Source: a bacterium (GTDB lineage Bacteria > Pseudomonadota > Alphaproteobacteria > Caulobacterales > Hyphomonadaceae). Taken from it: 5,582 nt of DNA. Location of the stretch: assembly GCA_030824255.1 (NCBI GenBank), contig JAVBYB010000031.1, positions 1-5,582 of the forward strand. Reading direction: 5' to 3'. The notes beneath the pieces are model-generated. The model was not told the DNA's origin. It searched no databases and saw only the letters and a list, made by a program, of their open reading frames with translations. This document shows positions 1 through 5,582 of this stretch, piece by piece. A program made the position numbers and the translations under genes. The stretch's first letter is position 1. Each line of letters begins with the position of its first letter.

Positions 1-2
1 CA

Positions 3-314
3 CTGGCCGGCGATAGACCTGATGGCCGATATACCGTGCAGCCCGGCCAGACAGTGAAATACTCTTTTGATGTGCGGGAAATTTCTGACACGGCGCTTCG
101 CACCGATGCTGCGCTGGCATTTTTCGATGCCAGCGGGGCCTTCCTCGGTCATGCGGGCAGCACATGGACCGAAGCCAATAGCGGATTCGTCGGCGTTGAC
201 GGAAGCGCAACAGCGCCGGCGGGTGCGGCCTATGCCACGCTCGAAATCTGGGTCTTGCGGCCGGGTACCAGCAATGCGGCGCCAATCGAGATCGCGATCC
301 GCAATCTGAATGTC
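3..314 (+). repeat. N-terminal tandem domain, copy 1 (carbohydrate-binding-like, 5' end cut)
   Basis: This encodes about 104 residues rich in alternating hydrophobic and polar residues, with YSFDVREIS, FFDASG, TEANSGFV, SATAPAGAAYA and IEIAIRN in order. The pattern of a strand, 'DASG', an aromatic 'TAPAGAAYA' strand and a final 'IAIRN' strand is what I would expect of a jelly-roll or galactose-binding-like carbohydrate-binding module, but no binding residues can be assigned with certainty. It aligns without gaps to copy 2 at an offset of exactly 477 bases, with about 60 of 104 residues identical by hand count. The left edge of the window cuts the unit, so its linker half and any earlier copies are not visible. 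Confidence 0.75.
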
Positions 315-3300
315 GAAAATAGCGGTGCGACCCTACCGACTGCGATTTCATCCTGGAACAATCTCGAGTTGCGCTACGATCAAACGGTGCAGGGTGAGAA
401 GGCGCTGTTCCTGCGTCAGGATGTACCTCTTACTCATCCCGAATGGCCGACTTGGCAGCATGGCGGGGCTATTCTCGCGACCAATGGTGATCGGGCAGAT
501 GGTCTCCATACGGTACGGCCGGGGCAAGCAGTAAGCTACTCGTTTGATACGCGCGAAATCACGGGCACGGATCTTCGCACAGACGCTTTCCTGACGTTCT
601 GGGATGCCAGCGGTGTTTACATTGACCGCCTTGCCACGACGTACACCGAAGCCAATAGCGGGTTCGTAACAGCCAGCGGAAGCGCGAGCGCTCCGGCCAA
701 CGCCGCCTACATGGGTCTGGAAGTGATCCTGACCCGCTTGAACACGACCAACACCGGTCCAATGGAAATTGCAATCCGGAACGTCAGGATAGATATCGAT
801 GGCGCCAACGATCGTCTGGGCAAGACGCTCGGAGACACGGTCAAGTATGTTTACGATCAGGGCGGTCGTCTTATTCGGGAAGTTCGGTCTGCCTATACCG
901 ATGTTGACGGTCTCACCGTTAACCCGACGGTTGACTACTACTATAACGGGCTCAGCGACCTCACGCGCATGCGTCAGCGCGGGTCCTCCAATGCCGCTGA
1001 AAGGGTAACGTCTTACGCATACGACAATTCTGGCCGGCTCGAGACGATGACGGACGCTGGTTCCTTTGAGCGCGACTACTTCTACGACAAAGCAGGAAGG
1101 GTGGTGCGGGAAGAGTACAATCGCATCGCTCTCTCCAGCACCGCAGATGAAGCGGTAGGTACGGATTACGATATCCTCGGCCGGGTCGTGACAACCGGAG
1201 CGATGAAAAAGGCTGGAGGGAACTGGACGCGCGCGGGGCTCGACCGTGTCTCCACGCAGTACAACGCGTTTGGTGAAGTATCGGCGCGCGGCATGAACGA
1301 TGTGCTCGCCGAGACTTTCTCGTATGATGAAGCAGGGCGGCTCTGGCGGACCACGTCCGGCGACGGCACTTGGAAGTACTTCATGTACGACAGGGCCGGG
1401 AACCAAACGCTCGCAGTTGCGAGTGATGGGACGGATATTTCAAACATAAGCTCGATGTCCGCTGTACGCACATTGTGGGGCGGCAACATTGCAACGACCT
1501 ATCAGGATGGCATCGTCGCCACGATCACGCGCTATGATGGGCGTAACATGGCAGTCGAGGTATTCGAGCCGCAACGCGAGCTCAATTCCACGACACGTCA
1601 GAGCCTACAAACGCAACGCGCCTATAATGCATTCGGCGAAACAAGATATGAGATCAACGCGCTCGGCGCACAGGTAGACTACGCCTACAACACGATGGGG
1701 CGGTTGATCAAATCTGAAAGCCCGCAGGTTGCAGTCACCAGCGAAACGGGCGCAGTCACCAACGTTCGTCCAACCGAACATCGTTACTATGATACTTCAG
1801 GTCGGCTTGTCGCCAGCAGGGATGCCAATGGCAACCTCACGCGATTGACGGTGCTGGCCGGAACAGGACACGGCGGAAATCAAGCGCTGGTCACCGCGGT
1901 TCGGACGGCCGACAACGCTGTCGTCGCAACCGCCTATGACATTCATGGTGACGCTCGCAGGGTCACGGATCAGATCGGGCGCGTCACCGGCCAGACCTTC
2001 GATGCCATGGGGCGGCTTACGCAAACCGACCGGCCGGGAGGGCTCATTGAGACGTTTGAGTACGATGGTCTTGGACAAAGAACTCGTACCTATAACAATC
2101 TGCTTGGCTCCGGAAACGCGGAGACCAATACCTATGACGCGCAAGGTCGTTTGATCCAGCAAATTTCTGCGGGCGGGGACACAACATCGTTCAGCTATAC
2201 CTGGTCTGGCAGCCTCGCGACCAACGGTCTGGGCACGTTCGGCGGCTGGACGCAGGTCACGACTTACGCCAACACGAAAACGCTCACCGAGCAGACGGAC
2301 CAGTTCGGACGCACCATTTCCAGGACCGATCTCGGCGGCAACACCTCGGCCTCGACCTACGACAAGGCCGGCCGGATCGTTCTCCAGGACGGCGGGGTCA
2401 ACCTGAACCTCACCTACTTCAACACGGGCCGTCTTGCCACGTCGTGGTCGCTCGAAGGCGTGACGACGAGCGACGACTGGCTGCTGCGCACGCAGACCAA
2501 TGGGTATGACGCAGTCGGAAATCTGGTGTCCCAGCGCTATGAGCTGGAAGGCGAGGACGCGTACTACAACGCGGAATACTGGGTGTGGGTGGGGCAGGGA
2601 CCGAAGCCTCAGCTGCCGCCGCTCATGGATCCCGAGAATCCTGAATACGGCTGGGAGTATCATCCGGCGGAAAGTGGCGTCGCCATCATCGACACCGTGC
2701 AGCAGGATGCGACCGCGACCTATGACGCGCTGGGCCGCCTGACGGGATGGTATGAGGCCGGCGCCAACACGCCTGCTGCGTCCACAACCTACAAATACGA
2801 TGCGCAGGGCAATATCCGTCACACGTCCTCGAGTTTCTACGAGCTCAACTCTGCTGGCGGAACATCCGGCTCGCCCGTGACCAGGAACAACTGGTACCGG
2901 TTCGATGCGCTCAACCGCGTGGTTACCTCCGAAGGCGTCTTCCAGGGAACGCCGGGCTCCGGATCGATTGTCCGCGGCTCGCAGGGCATGGACATCTTCT
3001 ACGACAATGCCGGCCAGCGCGCCTACTCGCTGCGGACGAATGCGTCCTCGGTCATCACGCGGGAAGACTATGGCTACGACGCCGACGGTCGCATGACGGA
3101 AGTGCGCAGCGGCGCCAATGCCAGCGCGGCTGGTGTGATTGTCGGACGCTATCACTACGACGCGCTGGGCCGCCTCGCCTGGCAGAAGGATTATACCGGC
3201 AGCGGCTATCAGGGCAGTGAGTCCGGAACCAACCTTGTCTATCACCGCACCAACACCTGGAACGAGAAGAGCCAGGTCACGACCGACGTTGCGATCACCA

Positions 3301-5582
3301 AGCGGGGCTCGGACACCTATCAGGCGACGTCGAGCTACGTCTACGATCAGGGCTCGAGCGCGACCTACGCGCTCGGGTCTCCGCTCAAGATCACGACGCA
3401 GAATTGGACGAATGGCTCGCCGCAAGCCACCTCTGAAACCACCAACACCTATGCCTGGTATGACGGTGCGGTGACGTCCTCGGTTCAGTACAAGCTGGAT
3501 GTGACGCAGAGCGCGACGCAGACGACGCCCTATGCCTATGAGATCATCGGCGGGCGGGCGCAGCTGGTCAGCGTGACAAACCCCAGCGTGCCCCTCCTGC
3601 AGCAGAAGACCGTGCGGTATTTTAATGACCTGTCGGGTCAGGCGCTGATGCGCTGGACCGAGGACTACGTCGCCGGGTCGCCTGTGGAACGGTTCTACCG
3701 CTTCGGTGGCAAGGAGATGGGCCACATCACCAACAACGGCACGCTGGAGACATCCTACAACGTATCGATTGCGGACAGGACGGCGGTTCAACCCTCCTCG
3801 CCGGGCCCGTTCCACAACGGCGCGACCAGCGGCACGTCCCATGGCGCGTTCGCGGAAGGCGTCGATCCCATCACCACATACGAGCAGGGCTCGGCGAGCG
3901 GAACCTACACGGTGCGCGGCGGGGAGACACTGGCCGGCATCGCCGCCAACCTGTGGGGCGACGCCGCGCTCTGGTACAAGCTGGCCGAAGCCAACGGCCT
4001 CGCCGGTCAGTCAGCGCTGATCGCCGGCCAGCAACTCCGCATCCCCGCCGGCGTGATGCGCTCCACCCACAACGCCGCGACGTTCAAGCCCTACGATCCC
4101 GCACAAGCGCTGGGCGAACTAGGGCCGGCGACGCCCAAACCGCCGAACAAGAAGAACTGCGGCGCGATGGGCGCGATTCTGATGACGGTCATAGCCGTCG
4201 TGGTGACAGCGTGGATCGCCCCACATGCCATTGCTGCGGTGGCCAACATGCTCGCGCCAGCCGGCGCTACTGCGGTTACGGCGAGCGCAGTCGCTGCAGG
4301 GACAGCTGCTGTTTCGACAACGGCCTCGATTGCGGGCGGCGCCATAGCGGGAGCGGCCGGATCGATTGCCAGCCAAACGTTTGGTGTAGCAACCGGTATC
4401 CAAGACAGGTTTTCCTGGAATGCGGTTGCGCTTGCGGCCATTGGCGGCGGCGTCGGAGGCGTCGGCAACTTCGGGATCAGCGGAAGCGAGTTGTGGCAGG
4501 TTGGCGCCCGTGCCATGGTAAGTAGCGCCGTCGGTCAAGGCATCGGTGTGGTCACCGGCCTGCAGAGCAAGTTCTCGTGGACGGCGGTCGCTGCGGCGGG
4601 CGTCAGCGCGGCGGCCACCAGCAACATCAACACCAATGCCCTCGCAAACCGCTTCGGCGGCGGCGACGTGGGTGGGCTTCTGGCGCACGGTGTCTCTGGC
4701 GGCGCGTCGGCCATCGCCAACGCCGCGACACGCTCGCTGATCGACGGCACGGACTTCGGGGATAACATAATCGCAGCGCTGCCGGATGTGATCGGCAATG
4801 CAATCGGATCGATGCTCACTGATCGGATGCGTGGCGCGACAGAAGCAAGAGACGCGGCCCGAATGACAGCCGCCGAAGAAGCCAGCGGGCCCGTCCACGC
4901 AGGCCGCCACGACCGACAGGGCGGCATCGGTGGCGCAGCGAAGGCAATGAGCGCGGCCGCGCAGGATATTGCGTTAGACTATATCCCCTCTAACCTCTCT
5001 AGTATCAACGAACTGGCTCTCGATATCGCCCTTCCCGAGGGCCCTTACTCGTATACCGAGACGGTCGGCGAAAAGGGCTCCTTCTGGACAATCGCGGAGC
5101 GAACTCTCCCCGGCGGAGCGAGTGATACCGAAATTCGCGCAAGGACCTTGGTCTTGATGGCGGCCAACCGGGATCTCGATCCGATGAGATTGAGAGCCGA
5201 CGACGTCGTCACCGTTCCGGGCGGGACGATTGCAGTGACTTCAGAAGACTATGCACGCTACACTGCGGCTGACGCCAGATACCAGACCGTGATGGCCGAA
5301 CGCGCAGCCATTTCAGCCGCCGCATCTCAGACACCAGCGGCCGACTGGCTGTGGCAGGCCATCCAGAACGACCCCTCGCAATGGGTTCCAGGGATGCCGA
5401 TACCCAACAGCAGGGTGGGCGACAACCTTGCAGATTATGTCCCGATGATCGACTATCTTGCATCCAGACAGCCGCGCATCAGTAGCAACAACGGCAGTGC
5501 AGACAGCGCATTCTGGGAACCTGTCATGGCTTTTGGGGGAGCCGTTGCAGCCGTTCGACTCGCTCTCTTTGGGGGGGGGGCA
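3..5582 (+). CDS. Giant YD-repeat (RHS-like) protein with LysM domain, partial at both ends
   Basis: One stop-free frame of 1,860 codons crosses the whole window; start and stop lie outside. Residue number here equals position divided by 3. Visible order: two tandem beta-rich domains (residues 1-104 and 160-263), YD repeats (about 282-1246), LysM (1301-1350), a hydrophobic segment (1387-1406), a Gly/Ala-rich region with a 54-residue duplication (to about 1607), a degenerate LysM-like segment (1687-1741) and an unrecognised tail. YD-repeat proteins are usually large secreted or surface proteins whose repeats form a hollow beta-shell, often carrying a variable C-terminal toxin; adhesin or wall-associated roles are also known. 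LysM points to contact with peptidoglycan. No classical DPxG core-end motif and no known toxin domain are seen. Secretion signal, partner immunity gene and promoter cannot be judged because both ends are missing. The YD-protein identity is very secure; the toxin role is inference. Confidence 0.95.
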   Translation, partial: MAGDRPDGRYTVQPGQTVKYSFDVREISDTALRTDAALAFFDASGAFLGHAGSTWTEANSGFVGVDGSATAPAGAAYATLEIWVLRPGTSNAAPIEIAIRNLNVENSGATLPTAISSWNNLELRYDQTVQGEKALFLRQDVPLTHPEWPTWQHGGAILATNGDRADGLHTVRPGQAVSYSFDTREITGTDLRTDAFLTFWDASGVYIDRLATTYTEANSGFVTASGSASAPANAAYMGLEVILTRLNTTNTGPMEIAIRNVRIDIDGANDRLGKTLGDTVKYVYDQGGRLIREVRSAYTDVDGLTVNPTVDYYYNGLSDLTRMRQRGSSNAAERVTSYAYDNSGRLETMTDAGSFERDYFYDKAGRVVREEYNRIALSSTADEAVGTDYDILGRVVTTGAMKKAGGNWTRAGLDRVSTQYNAFGEVSARGMNDVLAETFSYDEAGRLWRTTSGDGTWKYFMYDRAGNQTLAVASDGTDISNISSMSAVRTLWGGNIATTYQDGIVATITRYDGRNMAVEVFEPQRELNSTTRQSLQTQRAYNAFGETRYEINALGAQVDYAYNTMGRLIKSESPQVAVTSETGAVTNVRPTEHRYYDTSGRLVASRDANGNLTRLTVLAGTGHGGNQALVTAVRTADNAVVATAYDIHGDARRVTDQIGRVTGQTFDAMGRLTQTDRPGGLIETFEYDGLGQRTRTYNNLLGSGNAETNTYDAQGRLIQQISAGGDTTSFSYTWSGSLATNGLGTFGGWTQVTTYANTKTLTEQTDQFGRTISRTDLGGNTSASTYDKAGRIVLQDGGVNLNLTYFNTGRLATSWSLEGVTTSDDWLLRTQTNGYDAVGNLVSQRYELEGEDAYYNAEYWVWVGQGPKPQLPPLMDPENPEYGWEYHPAESGVAIIDTVQQDATATYDALGRLTGWYEAGANTPAASTTYKYDAQGNIRHTSSSFYELNSAGGTSGSPVTRNNWYRFDALNRVVTSEGVFQGTPGSGSIVRGSQGMDIFYDNAGQRAYSLRTNASSVITREDYGYDADGRMTEVRSGANASAAGVIVGRYHYDALGRLAWQKDYTGSGYQGSESGTNLVYHRTNTWNEKSQVTTDVAITKRGSDTYQATSSYVYDQGSSATYALGSPLKITTQNWTNGSPQATSETTNTYAWYDGAVTSSVQYKLDVTQSATQTTPYAYEIIGGRAQLVSVTNPSVPLLQQKTVRYFNDLSGQALMRWTEDYVAGSPVERFYRFGGKEMGHITNNGTLETSYNVSIADRTAVQPSSPGPFHNGATSGTSHGAFAEGVDPITTYEQGSASGTYTVRGGETLAGIAANLWGDAALWYKLAEANGLAGQSALIAGQQLRIPAGVMRSTHNAATFKPYDPAQALGELGPATPKPPNKKNCGAMGAILMTVIAVVVTAWIAPHAIAAVANMLAPAGATAVTASAVAAGTAAVSTTASIAGGAIAGAAGSIASQTFGVATGIQDRFSWNAVALAAIGGGVGGVGNFGISGSELWQVGARAMVSSAVGQGIGVVTGLQSKFSWTAVAAAGVSAAATSNINTNALANRFGGGDVGGLLAHGVSGGASAIANAATRSLIDGTDFGDNIIAALPDVIGNAIGSMLTDRMRGATEARDAARMTAAEEASGPVHAGRHDRQGGIGGAAKAMSAAAQDIALDYIPSNLSSINELALDIALPEGPYSYTETVGEKGSFWTIAERTLPGGASDTEIRARTLVLMAANRDLDPMRLRADDVVTVPGGTIAVTSEDYARYTAADARYQTVMAERAAISAAASQTPAADWLWQAIQNDPSQWVPGMPIPNSRVGDNLADYVPMIDYLASRQPRISSNNGSADSAFWEPVMAFGGAVAAVRLALFGGGA
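480..791 (+). repeat. N-terminal tandem domain, copy 2 (carbohydrate-binding-like)
   Basis: This is the second copy of the beta-rich domain, with YSFDTREIT, FWDASG, TEANSGFV, SASAPANAAYM and MEIAIRN at the same spacing as copy 1. The 17-base stretch at 645-661 is identical to 168-184, while much of the rest has diverged, so the duplication is not recent. The linker between the copies (315-479) carries WNNLELRYDQ and LRQDVPL...PEWPTWQHGG and probably belongs to the 159-residue repeat unit. The domain runs through a short linker (IDIDGANDRLGKTLGD) straight into the first YD repeat. Glycan or surface binding is an inference from fold-like pattern only. Confidence 0.75.
846..3740 (+). other. YD-repeat (RHS) block
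   Basis: About two dozen YD-type motifs follow the consensus Y-x-Y-D-x-x-G-R-L at irregular spacing. Clear examples are YVYDQGGRL (846-872), YAYDNSGRL (1014-1040), YFYDKAGRV (1077-1103), FSYDEAGRL (1317-1343), YAYNTMGRL (1680-1706), YKYDAQGNI (2790-2816), YGYDADGRM (3069-3095) and YHYDALGRL (3150-3176). Near the end the motifs decay into FYRFGGKEMGHITNNG (3693-3740), which resembles the closing strand of the repeat shell in LysM-bearing YD proteins as I recall them. In solved RHS and TcC structures such repeats wind into a hollow cocoon around a C-terminal cargo; whether this one is closed or filamentous cannot be told from sequence. Two stretches break the rhythm: about 1407-1520 and the insert at 2541-2702. 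Confidence 0.95.
2541..2702 (+). other. Aromatic/acidic/proline-rich insert within the YD block
   Basis: Between NGYDAVGNLVSQRY and ATYDALGRL lie about 54 residues with no YD motif. They are rich in Tyr, Trp, Glu and Pro (DAYYNAEYWVWVGQG, then KPQLPPLMDPENPEYGWEY). The reading frame is intact and codon use matches the flanks, so this is a genuine part of the protein. It could be a loop extending from the shell. I do not recognise a domain. Confidence 0.6.
3903..4052 (+). other. LysM peptidoglycan-binding domain
   Basis: About 50 residues read YTVRGGETLAGIAANLWG, then ALWYKLAEANGL, then LIAGQQLRIPAG. This matches the LysM pattern: a first strand YTV, the G-x-T-L-x-x-I-A helix start, W-x-x-L/I-x-x-x-N in the second helix, and a closing G-x-x-L-x-I-P strand. 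LysM binds N-acetylglucosamine-containing glycans, chiefly peptidoglycan. It sits directly after the YD block and a Ser/Gly/Thr linker and before a Pro/Lys-rich linker (PKPPNKKN). The position after the repeats suggests wall tethering or periplasmic engagement of the C-terminal part. Confidence 0.92.
4161..4220 (+). other. Hydrophobic, probable membrane-spanning segment
   Basis: Twenty residues, GAMGAILMTVIAVVVTAWIA, contain no charge and follow a Lys/Asn/Cys stretch (PNKKNC). Length and hydrophobicity fit one transmembrane helix. In similar YD and haemagglutinin-like proteins a hydrophobic stretch follows the repeat core, and a role in membrane insertion or translocation of the C-terminal part is plausible but not shown here. 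More Ala/Gly-rich hydrophobic sequence continues downstream (AIAAVANML, AGGAIAGAAGSIA). Confidence 0.75.
4371..4442 (+). repeat. FSW repeat, copy 1
   Basis: This encodes SQTFGVATGIQDRFSWNAVA followed by LAAI. It aligns with copy 2 at an offset of 162 bases (54 residues), with 13 of 24 residues identical by hand, including TG, Q, FSW and AVA. It lies in the Gly/Ala-rich region after the hydrophobic segment. From memory, the ASQ..G..TG.Q..FSW motif is common downstream of LysM in YD-repeat proteins of Proteobacteria; its function is unknown. Confidence 0.75.
4533..4604 (+). repeat. FSW repeat, copy 2
   Basis: This encodes GQGIGVVTGLQSKFSWTAVA followed by AAGV, the second copy of the FSW unit. 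The DNA has diverged at most third positions, so the duplication is old and kept by selection at protein level. The spacer between copies contains a Gly-rich turn region (IGGGVGGVGNFG) and ELWQVGARAMVSSA. Confidence 0.75.
4725..4823 (+). other. Haemagglutinin-like FGDNI/LPDVIG motif
   Basis: The sequence ATRSLIDGTDFGDN followed by IIAALPDVIGNAIGSML resembles a segment that recurs near the pre-toxin region of filamentous haemagglutinin/CdiA-like and YD-repeat proteins, where xGxxFGDNIxxxLPDVIGxxIG precedes variable C-terminal tips. The link is from recollection of such proteins and was not searched. It marks the end of the conserved part, and the sequence after about 4824 becomes charged and unfamiliar. 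Confidence 0.6.
5061..5225 (+). other. Possible degenerate second LysM-like domain
   Basis: About 55 residues carry the outline of a LysM: GSFWTIAERTL (compare GETLAGIAANLW in the upstream domain), then LVLMAANRDLDP (compare WYKLAEANGL), then RLRADDVVTVPGG (compare LIAGQQLRIPAG). The first strand is poor (TETVGEKG instead of YTVRGGET) and there is an extra loop (PGGASDTEIRARTL), so glycan binding is uncertain. It may instead be a LysM-derived spacer before a C-terminal module. Confidence 0.5.
5226..5582 (+). other. Unrecognised C-terminal segment, cut by the window edge
   Basis: About 119 residues follow the LysM-like segment. The first part is Ala-rich and probably helical (SEDYARYTAADARYQTVMA), then comes ADWLWQAIQNDPSQWVPGMP, then RVGDNLADYVPMIDYLASRQ, and finally a hydrophobic stretch (EPVMAFGGAVAAVRLALF). 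I see no catalytic motif of a known nuclease, deaminase, ADP-ribosyltransferase or peptidase toxin. It may be a pre-toxin linker with the effector domain further right. Confidence 0.6.
5571..5580 (+). repeat. Ten-base G homopolymer at the right edge
   Basis: Ten consecutive G are followed by CA at the last two bases. In the current frame they read Gly-Gly-Gly-Ala. It is the only such run in the window. A G tract in a coding frame can vary in length by slippage, but its place at the very end of the sequence makes an assembly or base-calling artefact more likely. Confidence 0.85.

Noticed and set aside
348..1406. 352-codon open frame on the minus strand
   Set aside because: It is in the same antisense register and ends exactly where the sense strand uses a TCA serine codon (348-350). 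The sense frame has clear YD repeats and tandem domains here.
1797..3842. 681-codon open frame on the minus strand
   Set aside because: It lies in exact codon-on-codon antisense register to the YD gene, so it stays open simply because the sense frame avoids TTA, CTA and TCA codons there. The translation is Arg/Val/Gly-rich with no recognisable domain.
4080..4140. YDPAQALGELGP as a possible RHS core-end DPxG cleavage motif
   Set aside because: The spacing is DPxxxxG, not DPxG, and it comes after LysM instead of at the end of the YD block.
3953..4525. 190-codon + strand frame overlapping the LysM and Gly/Ala-rich region
   Set aside because: It is an out-of-frame shadow: Arg-rich, low-complexity translation, while the main frame encodes a clean LysM and conserved motifs over the same bases.
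4119..4910. 263-codon minus-strand frame
   Set aside because: Its composition is that of a shadow frame over Gly/Ala codons; no motif, and the opposite strand carries the well-supported gene.
1..5582. CRISPR array, RNA gene, promoter or terminator
   Set aside because: No short regularly spaced direct repeats, no tRNA- or rRNA-like segment and no intergenic space; the whole window is coding.

Overview
The whole window lies inside one very large protein-coding gene on the + strand. One reading frame (codons starting at position 3) runs without a stop from the left edge to the right edge, giving 1,860 codons. The true start codon and the stop codon are both outside the window. No second gene, RNA gene, CRISPR array, insertion sequence, promoter or terminator could be supported. 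The long antisense frames are by-products of codon usage.

The protein is a giant YD-repeat (RHS-like) surface or secreted protein with the architecture of a polymorphic toxin or adhesin. From left to right it has: two tandem ~104-residue beta-rich domains resembling carbohydrate-binding jelly-rolls, spaced exactly 159 residues apart (positions 3-314 and 480-791); a long block of about two dozen YD repeats (about 846-3740); a well-formed LysM peptidoglycan-binding domain (3903-4052); a Pro/Lys-rich linker and a strongly hydrophobic segment (4161-4220); a Gly/Ala-rich region with a 54-residue internal duplication around the motif TGxQxxFSW, ending in FGDNIIAALPDVIG (about 4221-4823); and a divergent tail with a possible degenerate second LysM (5061-5225) and an unrecognised segment up to the edge. 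The usual end-of-core DPxG autoprocessing motif of classical RHS proteins was not seen. If there is a C-terminal toxin, it is probably beyond the right edge.

The G+C-rich coding sequence, the shell-like YD repeats and the LysM / FSW / LPDVIG arrangement suggest a Gram-negative proteobacterium. From memory, similar proteins occur in Alphaproteobacteria (sphingomonads, Hyphomonadaceae and relatives). That assignment is an inference and was not checked by any search. The window ends in a run of ten G followed by CA, which looks like a contig end and may be a sequencing artefact.

Read as a system, YD repeats would form a large extracellular beta-structure or shell, the N-terminal domains could bind glycans, LysM could hold the protein at peptidoglycan, and the hydrophobic Gly/Ala-rich part could help membrane passage or presentation of a variable C-terminal module. 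This functional chain is inferred from domain families only.
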